Below, one piece after another: positions 54,561 to 64,000 of a stretch of 64,000 nucleotides of DNA. The notes beneath the pieces were generated by a model, which worked only from the letters and a program-made list of their open reading frames with translations, was not told where the DNA came from and did not search any database. The translations under genes were made by a program, and so were the position numbers. Source of the DNA: Ridgeia piscesae (Eukaryota > Annelida > Polychaeta > Sabellida > Siboglinidae); the NCBI GenBank assembly GCA_025642075.2, contig JAODUO010000870.1, positions 16,001-80,000 of the forward strand, given 5' to 3'. Each line of letters starts with the position of its first letter. The first letter of the stretch is position 1.

Positions 54561-55212
54561 GAACAGCTCGGGAGTTCGCAGCATGGATTGTTTGTTTTTA
54601 ACATTTGAATTGGAGGTCCGTCATACAGAATATCTAAATAACATCTTTAAAACGTCGCCCAAAAACACCTATATTTTCACATCAGCTTCAAATTTAGATG
54701 ATAGGTAGATCTTACGATACGGAATGTAATAGGCTCTCTTAAGATTGGAAATAATAGGGTTTAATGGGCGCCATTTTTTTACAATGGCGGATATTTGAAT
54801 GTCTTTGAAATTCAAACGTAATACAACGCTTCTAATATTACTGTTTGACATCAAATTAAGCTGTGAAAATAATAGATTTTGTCGGAAGCTATCTTTTAAA
54901 ATGGTGGATCTTACAAAATGGCGAATATTTGAAATTCAGTAAAGGTCAAAAGTAATACAATTTAAATGATCATACCTAGAAACCCTACAGTTTGGCATCG
55001 ATTTTGTGGCTCTAGATTACGTAGTTCTCAATATATGGATAAACGACTTAGCCGGACGCAATCTTTAAAAATGGCGGAGTTGAAGGTGAAGTGTAAATTG
55101 TGTTACACCGCTAGCCACCAAGCTATCCAATATCATTAATATTACTGCTCAGTGTGACGTAGGTTTTGAGATATTATGACATTTATATTGACGACCGTCA
55201 TCTTTAGAAATG

Positions 55213-56238
55213 GGGGACGTGAAAGCCGGAAAAAAATTGTATGTTTGAAATCCTTGTCCCATAAGACATATATCCACACACCACAATTATTTCTCTAGAT
55301 GGAACAGTTACTAAGGTACGGCGGTATGAAATTTGGCGGCCATTTAAAAAATGGCCGCTAAATCCCTATGGGACCAAATAATAAATGGCAACAAGGGTTT
55401 TTAAATTCTAAATACTATTTAGATAATCTTAAAACCATTTGCAAAGAATATACCCAACAATATACTTCCTTTACATTTGACGACATACTAGAGACCTAAT
55501 GCACCTTGTATAACCGTTCTGGTTCTATTCCAGAACGGTGTATTTAGTCATTCTTATGAAGTGGCGCAACAGTATACGAAGAAAAATACTACTAAAAACT
55601 TGGCACAGGTGGATTCCCGCCATTCCTGGCAGCAATTACGTCTACGCTCTAACGTAACTAATGTACGTCTTACGAAACGTAGCTAGCCAATCAGAAACGT
55701 TAACGCGCTATGACAATTGTAGCACGTGACCAATGCATCGTAATTCGCCACCACTGAGGGAGCCTACTATCTCGTCAGCCAATTTCATTGAACCAGTCTC
55801 AGGTAAGGCAAACCGATGTTATATTGTACCAAACTTATATAATAAGTAACATAGACTAGTCAGTAACATACACTAGTCCTTCATGCTTGTGAAGATCCTG
55901 CCATGAACCATATTTATGTATAGTTTATTCGTCTTTTCCCACTTCGCACCATATAGAGTTTAAATCAAGGTAAACTATGTAAAATATACACATATACACC
56001 AATGGTGCAAGCAAATGATTCTCGCAAAATGTTAAGCTTCGTTTAAAGCCAGTTGTGCCGCCGGCAGCAGGGATATTTTATTGAACTTTCAGTTATCCCG
56101 ATGCACTGTTGGAGCATATTGAGTATTTCTGACCGAGATCATAGCACGTTGGCTTTATGATCTAATACGATTTGTTCCAGCGCTCTGGTTTGGGTGTAGA
56201 AGGCAGTTGTACGATCTGACAACCGGTTCACGACCAAG
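55213..56238. other. Intergenic region upstream of the second host gene
   Basis: No supported exon. Contains further GCGGCCATTT / AAATGGCCGC sequence near 55,335-55,365 related in style to the transposon arm units, and AT-rich DNA. The promoter of the gene starting at 56,239 presumably lies here, but no specific element was identified. Confidence 0.4.
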
Positions 56239-56310
56239 ATGGATTTCTTTACACAACCAATCCGTGTTAGCACAAGCGCGTACCGGCGAGACAGGGTGAA
56301 TCCCATCACA
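56239..56310 (+). CDS. Exon 1 of uncharacterised gene
   Basis: Encodes 24 residues from the ATG (context CAAGATGG) to a GTAAGT donor, phase 0. The join to exon 2 gives NPIT|GEQKPPIVMP. Confidence 0.7.
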
Positions 56311-57462
56311 GTAAGTACTTGTCCTACCTATCGTCCGTTTCAGGCGAGGGCATAAGACGCATCGAGCAAATAGTGCCATCATGCCGTTAGTTGGTAAAAC
56401 GATGAAATTGTCTCTCATTCTTGGACATCATAGGTTTCTACTTATAAGAGTACATTTTTGCACTTTGTGTACGATGCGTTCAAACTAACTCAGAATTCCG
56501 AATATGCATTGACACAAAGCAACACACGTGACTTGCAGACTACAGCGTTTAGTTTAGATCGCAGCTTTGAAAACATCCCATCATAGTTAAATGTACTACT
56601 ATTTGAAAACTATCAATGCATTATATACAACATTTTAAAGGACTATAATATCACATGAAATATAGTGTAATTTTACACACGGCTATGGCCGCGACATGAA
56701 ATTATTTGTTACTTGCCATTCGGGTGATTTTGTTCCAGTATCGACCGACCTTAATAGCTAAACCGACCATTATGAACACAATGTATTCTTATATTGGATA
56801 ACTTCCCTAACGGTTTCACTGTATGTGTATAAATCATAATTATGCTATCTTACTTCCACAGCATACTATGATACTTTACTGTGGCAATAACATCCAGCCA
56901 GCTGTGTTGTTTTAGCGTTGTCTGAAGAATTTCATTCACGTTTACACACACACAACACACTAACGAGCTAATGGGGATTGACAGGGTGAGCAGAAGCCTC
57001 CAATCGTGATGCCGAACTCGCAGCGAGCAACGAGCTCGGTGGCCCTGAAGACGGTGCAAGATCTCCTGGTTGACCCGCCCAGCGCATTCGACGAGATCAT
57101 GCCAGAGAACCGGCCGACAAGTACCCGCCAGCCGCCACTGTGAGTGTTCTCACGGTCTGTTGTGACTTGTGACACAGCAGTCGTTTATTGGTGACAGTGC
57201 ATCGCGATGGAAGAATAGGTGAAAGCGATTTTTCGTCTGCGCACAACTAAGATATGTTTATCTTAATCCAACATATTTGCTACCATCAGTTTCCGCCTCC
57301 TTCTACGTCTCCGTCTCTCCGTCTACGTCTCCGTCTCTCGTCTCTCCGTCTCTCCGTCTCTCCGTCTCTCCGTCTCTCCGTCTCTCCGTCTCTCCGTCTC
57401 TCCGTCTCTCCGTCTCTCCGTCTCTCCGTCTCTCCGTCTCCCCCCTGTCCCCTCTCTCCCTC

Positions 57463-57505
<43 letters not shown>

Positions 57506-57932
57506 CCTCTCTCTCTCTCGCTCTCCCTGTGTCTCTCTCTGTCTCTGTGTGTGTGTCTCTCTCTCCCTCTCCTTCCCTCTCCCACTCTCCCTCTGCCTCT
57601 CTCTCCCTCCCTCTCCCACTCTCCCTCTGCCTCTCTCCCCCTATATATCTCTCTCTTTCTGTCTTTCTGTTTGTGTCTCCCTCTCTTTTTCCCCCGTAGC
57701 TCCCTCAATACCTCCCTCCTCCCTCTCGCCGTTCCTTCGTCCTTCCCACAATCCCTTCCTCCCTCCCTCCCTCCCTCCCTCCCTCCCTCCCTCCCTCCCT
57801 CCCTCCCTCCCTCCTCCCTCCCTCCCTCCCTCCCTCCCTCCCTCCCTCCCTCCCTCCCTCCGTCCCTCCGTCCCTTCGTCCCTTCGTCCCTTCGTCCCTT
57901 CGTCCCTTCGTCCCTTCGTCTTCTATTATTTA

Positions 57933-57980
<48 letters not shown>

Positions 57981-57998
57981 GTATATGATGTATGTATG

Positions 57999-58044
<46 letters not shown>

Positions 58045-58790
58045 GTATGTGATGTATGTTGTATGTATGTATGTATTATGTATGTGTATGTATGTATGTA
58101 TGTATGTATGTATGTATGTATGTATGTATGTATGTATGTATGTATGTATGTATGTATGTATGTATGTATGTATGTATGATGTATGTATGTATGTATGTAT
58201 GTATGTATGTATGTATGTATGTATGTATGTATGTATGTATGTATGTATGTATGTATGTATGTATGTATGTATGTATGTATGTATGTATGTATGTATGTAT
58301 GTATGTATGTATGCGACATTTCCATCTTGTGATACTTTGTCTCAAATAAGCTGATTTTGAAGCGGGAACCCCTCCCTACCCGACAGTCAAAATGAAGACT
58401 GCAGTTAGTCAACATAGAAGTAGTTGAGTTGGTTTCAGGGATAAACATCTGGTTGTTTCATTCGCTCTTTCGGAGAAATAACCCCAGTGTCAAGAACTTT
58501 GGTATCCCTCTTGTTGAAAATAACTATATTAGAGGAGCTACATTATAATTGGATATATCAAACTATGTGATATTAAAATGTAATACATTTACCAATAACG
58601 TTATTCTTCGGTTACCTATATATTTGTTTCATGCGAATATATAGAGTTGTATACTTTTCTAAACAAATCTACAGGGTTTCTCAACTACGTTACCGATGAC
58701 TATAATACAATCTTTATAGATTTCATTGTAAAACTTACTCCAGAGACAAATATCCGAAAATATCTTACGGAGCTAGTGTATATATATTAT

Positions 58791-58861
<71 letters not shown>

Positions 58862-61800
58862 GAAAACCATTCTATATTATTCACACTATTCTATATAAAT
58901 TCATAAACATTCAAACGAAGGTGTCTGCTCCTAGATGTTTCTATGTTGAATGTTACGTCCTTATAACTACAACATCACACATGTACATGCCGAAGTTCAC
59001 TACTTTCAAAATTATGTTTAGTTACATCATTCGGCTCGGAACAATGTTTGCAACTTGATTCCACCCGCAAAAACAAAACATCTAGTTTCGAAACAAAACT
59101 CATTGGCAATAATGCCGAGGCGAGCAGAGTTAGCCGCAAGTCTTTTGATGTTTAACTTTCCCACGTTCTAGACAGCTGAATTCATGTTAGAGATTAAATA
59201 CTGCGTTGCCAATGCTGGCCAGACGAGCAGGCACCCTCCTTATAAGACTTAGGACGTTGGCGATTCGATTTGTGACATCGCAGGGAAGGGAGCCCGGACC
59301 ACGACCAGGGTGCAGCTGGCGAGGGGCGACTTCCGGTGAGGACGCAGCACCGGTCGGCCGCGAAGACTGAGTATGAACAGAACCGGGAGGTGCAGCTGGG
59401 CTGGACAGCGGCTTACTCGAAGAAGATGAGCCAAGCGCCCAACCAGAAGTATGACTCACTTCGTATTTTCGTTACGTTATCGCCCCTGCTGTGCGTCGAA
59501 TCGCTGTCTAGATTGCATTCTAAAAGTTCGGTGGTCTTGTTAAAAGGAGGATGTCTGCTTCTATGTTTTATTTTTAATATTACGTTCTTGTAACTGCAAC
59601 ATATGTTGAAGATTCGTTGCCCGCGGAATTTGTTTTAGTTGCTTTGTTAAGCTTTGAATAATGCTCGCAATTTGAAAGATTCAATCCGCATGAAATTCAA
59701 ATGTTTAACGTAATATCCAGTACAAAACAAAACTGATTGGCAATAATGACGAGGCAAGCAGAGTTAAACGTAGTACCCTTAGCTGTGCCAATTCTGCGCC
59801 GAGGAGCAAACACCCTCCCTTAATTTTATTTACAGTTTGGGTCTATTTTAGAATTTACCTTAGACACCTCCGAAAAAAATGCAAAATATTGGAAATTCAA
59901 AATTTTAAGTATCAATTATGCAATAATCAAGTCGTCTGAAAAATTTCTTTGTGCAAATGAGAACACAGCTACACTTCAACGTTACACCCAGTGTCAAGTT
60001 AAAATGTGTATTAAGACAACAATAGTTAACAAATGTATGGACACATAAATAATATAGCTATGTCACATGGCAGAATTGTTCCAATTTAAATAAAACCTGT
60101 TTTAGAAAAACCCACCATAATCCGTGACGCGACCGCATATGACGTAGCGTATTTTATTTAAGAGAATTGTTTTATTGAATATATTGTTCATGGCTCCAAG
60201 AATGGTTTATTGTAGTATAAGTTGACTTACTTTGGAGCTAAATTGTCGATGATGTGTACGACGTTTCGACCCGTCGTACTCACCATGACAATTAAGCTCC
60301 AAAGTAAGTTAAATTATACTACAATATAGAATTATTTTAGTATTCCATGAGTGATCCAGTAGTTTTCGCATTATGTTAATGTGGGTATGCGTAATAAATC
60401 AGATATTTGTCAATCTTTTTGGTGATGGGCTACCATGGAAACGGTGGCCATATTGGATTTTAATACCGTATTTGTTCAAACCTGTACATCTTGGTAATGG
60501 GTGGTCCAAATTCAATACAAATCGGTATGCCTATTGGTGAAATGAAACTGAAATATATGTAAGAGGGATTTTGAAACTGTTATGACATGTCAATCGCTTC
60601 TGTCCTGGCAGCGAGGACGCCCCGGCGTACGGCCAGGGACCCGCTGGCGAGGGACGCCCGACGGGCCGGGCGGAGCGGAGGCATGTGGGCTGGACGCCGA
60701 ACTCGGTGAAGATGTCGCCACCATCCGGGAACCCGATGAAGTACGCCATCTTTGACTGTACAGTCACTGACCTGCAGTAGCTTAATATGTATTGTGGATA
60801 CAGTTGCTTGGTTACGTTAGTTGCAGGACAACTCGAGGCTAAACACAAAGAACATTCACTAGGAAAAACTCTGAATCGATGCGGTAGTTTACAGCAACCT
60901 TCCAAAACCGTTTCAGTCAGACGAAGACGGAGACTGGGAACATGAGGTCGCCACGCCCCGGCAGGGGAAGGGTTTTTGTTCCGGGAAACAAAACAGAGAG
61001 TGAGAGGATTAAGAAGGAAGATTACAACTCGTCGACGACGTACTGCACAGGGCTGGAAACCGTGCACGAGAGACACACAAGCAGACCGGGTCAAGGCATT
61101 GCGTAAACCAGGAGAAGGACAACATGAAACTGGTCAACGGCGACAGCCATGATGATGAGGAGGAGGAGGAAGACGACGATGATGAATATTATAATTTGTT
61201 TATTATAATTATCATGTTTACAATTATGATTATGATGATTATGATGAGTATGATGAGTATGATGAGTATTATGGTGATTATGATTATAATTATGGTTATG
61301 GTTATGGTTATGATTATGATTATGATTATGGTTATGGTTATGGTTATGGTTATGGTTATGGTTATGGCTATGGTTGGTTATGGTTATGGTTATGGTTATG
61401 GTTATGGTATGACTGACTATTATGATTATTATTATTATTATTATTGTGATGATGCTGATGCTGATGCTGATGCTGATGATGATTATTGATGCTGATGCTG
61501 ATTATGATTATGATGATGATTATGATTATGATTATGATTATGATTATGATTATGATTATGATTATGATTATGATTATGATTATGATTGTGATTATGGTTA
61601 GGGGTTTGGTGGTGGTGGTGGTAGTGGTGGTGGTGATGGTGATGGTGATTATTATTATTATTATCATCATTACCATAATGAATTGTCGGCGTAGTTTTGT
61701 CAAGTCTTAAGCGACCCCCTACAAGTGTCAGTAGACTGCAGCCTGTGTGTGTCGGTTGCAGCCCCATTCCCCAGGACGACGCCCTGTCGTCGACCTACCA

Positions 61801-63664
61801 CAGCAAGCTGACGAACAAGGTGACGGAGGACTTGTCTGGAACCGACATGATGCCGATTGAAGAGAGACTCGCCCGCATCCAGCTGAAGTCTCTGCGACCA
61901 CCACCTACCCCGCCATCGCCATACAGGTACGTCATGGCCACCTCCATCAACCCTTTCGTCATCCTACAAGTATGTCTTTGCCATCGCCATCAACAGGCAC
62001 GTCACTCCTGTCCATCTCCACCAACCAGTACGCCAGTGCTCTCTCTCTCCATTAACCCCTCCATCACCCTACGAGTAGGTCACTGCTATCTTCATCAAAC
62101 CCTTCATCACCCCTGTAAGCACCTCCTGGAGTTCAATGCATGTGATGCCTTGTCAAAACCCGCGCGTGTGTGCGCGCGCGTGTTTGCGTGCGTGCGTGCT
62201 TGTGCGTATGCACGTGGCATGGGTTTACAGTCTGTTTACGATACGGTCGCTCTAAGACACACGCTCACGTTGTCCGCGTGAATGGCTGCTGTCCTTGACT
62301 GTCATTAAATGCGTCGTTTGCAGGATGGGGCGACTACATCAGCCCAACGGCGGGAAACACGTTCTGGTGAGAAACCCTTCTTCCTCGACCTCCTCTGTTC
62401 TAAAGTCATTCTTCTATTCGTTCATAGTGCAACTCTAACTATTCAGAATCTGAAACGGTAAATATGGAGATTATCTATCTTTACTGACATTAAATGCATG
62501 ATTTATTTGTGTTTTTACTGCTGTTTACTGATGCTTAAAAACCCTCGATCGAAACGTTGCCTTTCCGGAGAACGAACTTCTTGTTTTTCATTCAGTGGAA
62601 ACCAAAGCGATCCTTTAGCGGTCAAATACATGTCGGTCATCGGAACGTTCTATTCGTCTGGTTGTAGGAGACGCCATGGGACTTGCTTCCTGACGAATCA
62701 TCCAAAAAGCCACACCCACAACGTTCGTCTGGCACCGTCTCCAAGGTAACAACCACACGTCATTCGTCACTGACACGTCGTCTTGCCCTTTGCCTATATT
62801 GGACGATTTAATTACGTTTTAACTGTGATGTAGGGCCATTTTAGCGAACTTATTTTTAGCATTTTTTTAAATTATGGATAGCGTAACGTTTAATTTGGAA
62901 GAGACGACGAGCAATAATATAAACTTGTATCGTATTTGATTGCGTTGCGTTGCGTTGCGTTGCGTTGCGTTGCGTTGCGTTGCGTTGCGTTGCGTTGCGT
63001 TGCGTTGCGTTGCGTTGCGTTGCGTTGCGTTGCGTTGCGTTGCGTTGCGTTGCGTTGCGTTGCGTTGCGTTGCGTTGCGTTGCGTTGCGTTGCGTTGCGT
63101 TGCGTTGCGTTGCGTTGCGTTGCGTTGCGTTGCGTTGCGTTGCGTTGCGTTGCATTGCATTATATGCTTCCTACGCACTGGTTCTTTGTCTTGGATCAAT
63201 GATAGATTCACGAGACATTTTATTCTGCAGAATCAGAAAAGTTGGAATGGTTATTGGAAACTGCTCAATCTACTTCTGTCACTATTACACTTTGTGGAAT
63301 TTTCCACCGCCATAATTACTATCAACGCCAGTCTGTGTGAACATATGTTTCGTTCGCTAGACGGCGCCACCATAGCAATATCTTCCCCGCGATGATCAGA
63401 CCGTCCCTTTGCGTAACACTCGACGTGTCTTGGGGGATTTTTCACGACCCGGCGTGGCCGCCTACACCCGTATTACACCGCCGCCCACAATGCATCGCAC
63501 GCTCTGTTTCCGGTCAGGAGGCGATGGACCAGAAGATGTTGGACCTGACAGAGATGATGCGGGCGAGTGACGAGGGCAAGGACGACTCGCTCCTCGTGCA
63601 CCTCAACCAGTCGTGGGTCGACCCGGCCTACTCCGCCCTGCAACAGCAGAAGAAGCGCTCCAAG
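56239..63664 (+). CDS. Uncharacterised multi-exon protein, 5' part (gene continues beyond the window)
   Basis: Nine exons joined in consistent phase: 56,239-56,310; 56,985-57,139; 59,284-59,448; 60,612-60,740; 60,917-60,971 (least certain end); 61,775-61,926; 62,324-62,366; 62,668-62,745; 63,518-63,664, totalling about 332 codons. It begins MDFFTQPIRVSTSAYRRDRV NPIT (ATG at 56,239, AAGATGG context). The protein is hydrophilic and rich in Pro, Ser, Arg and Gln, with no signal peptide or membrane segment. A PAGEGRxP motif occurs in both exon 3 (GAAGEGRLP) and exon 4 (GPAGEGRPT), each followed by a basic stretch and a GW (LGWTAAYSKKM, VGWTPNSVKM), so these exons look like diverged duplicates. 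No family recognised. Confidence 0.7.
56985..57139 (+). CDS. Exon 2 of uncharacterised gene
   Basis: Reads GEQKPPIVMPNSQRATSSVA, LKTVQDLLVDPPSAFDEIMP and ENRPTSTRQPP between TTGACAG and GTGAGT. Ends phase 2. Confidence 0.72.
57306..57920. repeat. Pyrimidine-rich compound microsatellite (CTCCGTCT)n, (CT)n, (CCCT)n, (CCCTTCGT)n
   Basis: Over 600 bp of almost pure pyrimidine on the plus strand: CTCCGTCT octamers to 57,440, mixed CT-rich DNA, CCCT tetramers at 57,755-57,862, then CCCTTCGT octamers. Ser/Pro/Leu frames on plus and Arg/Glu frames on minus are artefacts. Such tracts can form triplex structures. Confidence 0.95.
57934..58042. repeat. (TA)n microsatellites
   Basis: Two TA blocks (57,934-57,977 and 58,002-58,041) separated by GTATGTAT. 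Confidence 0.96.
58046..58313. repeat. (GTAT)n microsatellite
   Basis: About 60 GTAT tetramers with a few slips. Met-Tyr-Val-Cys frames are artefacts. Confidence 0.97.
58786..58856. repeat. (TA)n microsatellite
   Basis: About 33 TA dinucleotides with one TTATA slip. Confidence 0.96.
59284..59448 (+). CDS. Exon 3 of uncharacterised gene
   Basis: After ACATCGCAG it reads EGSPDHDQGAAGEGRLPVRT then QHRSAAKTEYEQNREVQLGW and TAAYSKKMSQAPNQ. Enters and leaves in phase 2. Confidence 0.72.
60213..60325. repeat. Hairpin-forming inverted repeat, about 37-bp arms
   Basis: TGTAGTATAAGTTGACTTAC with TTTGGAGCTAAATTGTC (60,213-60,249) is complementary to GACAATTAAGCTCCAAAGTA with AGTTAAATTATACTACA (60,289-60,325). 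The loop is about 39 bp. It is a candidate small MITE in intron 3. Confidence 0.75.
60612..60740 (+). CDS. Exon 4 of uncharacterised gene
   Basis: Reads EDAPAYGQGPAGEGRPTGRA then ERRHVGWTPNSVKMSPPSGN PM between TCCTGGCAG and GTACGC. Phase 2 in and out, as in exon 3. With its shared PAGEGR and GW motifs, this supports exon duplication. Confidence 0.72.
60917..60971 (+). CDS. Exon 5 of uncharacterised gene (3' end uncertain)
   Basis: After CGTTTCAG the frame reads QTKTETGNMRSPRPGRGR. A donor at 60,972 (GTTTTT, weak) keeps phase with exon 6. A better consensus donor at 61,000 (GTGAGA) would break the frame unless another exon lies between. Confidence 0.45.
61200..61660. repeat. (GATTAT)n / (GGTTAT)n / (GATGCT)n / (GGTGGT)n hexanucleotide-like array
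   Basis: Long runs of GATTAT and GGTTAT with shorter GATGCT and trinucleotide segments. The Met/Ile/Val frames and Asn/His frames are by-products. Confidence 0.94.
61775..61926 (+). CDS. Exon 6 of uncharacterised gene
   Basis: Reads DDALSSTYHSKLTNKVTEDL, SGTDMMPIEERLARIQLKSL and RPPPTPPSPY between TCCCCAG and GTACGT. Ends in phase 2. Confidence 0.75.
62324..62366 (+). CDS. Exon 7 of uncharacterised gene
   Basis: Reads (R)MGRLHQPNGGKHVL between GTTTGCAG and GTGAGA, phase-compatible on both sides. Confidence 0.65.
62668..62745 (+). CDS. Exon 8 of uncharacterised gene
   Basis: Reads ETPWDLLPDESSKKPHPQRS SGTVSK between GTTGTAG and GTAACA, phase 0 at both ends. Confidence 0.68.
62941..63155. 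repeat. (TTGCG)n pentanucleotide array
   Basis: About 42 near-perfect TTGCG units ending in TTGCATTGCATT, in intron 8. All frames are open (Ala-Leu-Arg-Cys-Val and the reverse), which explains the long mutually overlapping frames here. Confidence 0.98.
63518..63664 (+). CDS. Exon 9 of uncharacterised gene
   Basis: Reads EAMDQKMLDLTEMMRASDEG, KDDSLLVHLNQSWVDPAYSA and LQQQKKRSK between TCCGGTCAG and GTAACG, phase 0. The donor sequence is the seed of the tandem array that follows. Confidence 0.78.
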
Positions 63665-64000
63665 GTAACGTACACGGGCCAGGAGAGTGAGGTGATTCCA
63701 AGGTAACGTACACGGGCCAGGAGAGTGAGGTGATTCCAAGGTAACGTACACAGGCCAGGAGAATGAGGATATTCCAAGGTAACGTACACGGGCCAGGAGA
63801 GTGAGGTGATTCCAAGGTAACGTACACGGGCCAGGAGAGTGAGGTGATTCCAAGGTAACGTACACGGGCCAGGAGAGTGAGGTGATTCCAAGGTAACGTA
63901 CACGTGCCAGGAGAGTGAGGTGATTCCAAGGTAACGTACACGTGCCAGGAGAGTGAGGTGATTCCAAGGTAACGTACACGTGCCAGGAGAGTGAGGTGAT
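63660..64000 (+). repeat. 38-bp minisatellite carrying repeated splice-donor sequences
   Basis: Nine units in register from 63,660 (GTAACGTACACGGGCCAGGA then GAGTGAGGTGATTCCAAG), running off the window. Each unit contains CCAAG|GTAACG, a copy of the exon 9 donor site (nine sites spaced exactly 38 bp). Confidence 0.95.

Larger units (their letters stand above)
52076..55212. mobile_element. DNA transposon with about 450-490 bp inverted repeats and decayed coding core
   Basis: The left arm (52,076-52,570) and the right arm (about 54,760-55,212) are inverted copies. Both start AAAGATGxCGGTCGTCAATA and share GATATTGGATAG, TACGTAATCTAGAGCCACAA and repeated short units with a GATGGCG or CCGCCATTTTT core. 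Between them lies a broken reading frame (53,050-54,560). The exact termini and target duplication could not be fixed, because the arms are themselves built of related sub-units. Confidence 0.75.

Noticed and set aside
57254..58052. 244-codon and 167-codon Ser/Pro/Leu frames and the minus-strand Arg/Glu frames
   Set aside because: Low-complexity pyrimidine microsatellite in an intron, with no splice or domain support.
61124..61767. Met/Ile/Val-rich and Asn/His-rich frames
   Set aside because: Microsatellite of GATTAT and GGTTAT units between exons 5 and 6 of the uncharacterised gene.
62856..63395. Overlapping frames of ALRCV and NATQR repeats
   Set aside because: All are read-outs of the TTGCG pentanucleotide array.

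Overview
This is eukaryotic DNA from a repeat-rich metazoan genome. It has many small exons in phase with GT-AG introns, CR1/L2-type LINEs, a tRNA-derived SINE, long (TA)n, (CA)n, (GTAT)n and (AATC)n microsatellites, and several families of inverted-repeat DNA transposons. The repeat types suggest a marine invertebrate (mollusc, lancelet or hemichordate grade), but nothing in the window fixes the species. No rRNA gene, stand-alone tRNA gene or CRISPR array was seen. Exon models below come from reading splice consensus and checking phase by hand; they are not transcript-supported.

Region 1-12,489 is a graveyard of mobile elements: a segment bounded by inverted repeats (1,642-4,575), a 690-bp repeat present twice in direct orientation (4,644 and 6,065) around a long CACACG/CACGCG array, a 2.46-kb foldback element (6,865-9,328), a 270-bp palindrome built on LINE 3' ends (9,387-9,658), and a minus-strand CR1/L2-like LINE (9,659-12,155) that starts with a 2A-like peptide and a PHD-like zinc finger.

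Region 12,490-31,534 appears to be one very large cut-and-paste transposon of the Ginger type (Gypsy-integrase related). It has matching terminal inverted repeats with TGT...ACA ends and a 5-bp direct duplication GTCGC outside them. It encodes an integrase-like DDE core and a GPY/F-like segment, then an Ulp1 (C48) cysteine protease and a PHD finger. The integrase half carries several lesions, including a second CR1-like LINE inserted inside an exon. The protease/PHD half reads cleanly through seven exons.

Region 31,885-48,490 is a host gene of eleven exons (about 1,880 codons, with one apparent 1-nt frameshift). It encodes a Ser/Arg-rich N-terminus, C2H2 zinc fingers (two of them split by introns), a Gln/Ser-rich region with five 44-residue repeats, a block of 27 nine-residue repeats, and a C-terminal TatD-like domain that has lost most metal ligands. 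Two of its introns are almost entirely minisatellite, and a third holds a short Ginger1-like non-autonomous element with a CCGT target duplication plus a SINE fragment.

Region 48,491-56,238 is intergenic and repeat-rich, with a 3.1-kb long-inverted-repeat transposon (52,076-55,212) holding a decayed coding region. Region 56,239-63,664 is the 5' part of another host gene, with nine phase-compatible exons of unknown function. Its last visible exon ends at a splice donor that has been amplified into a 38-bp tandem array running off the window.
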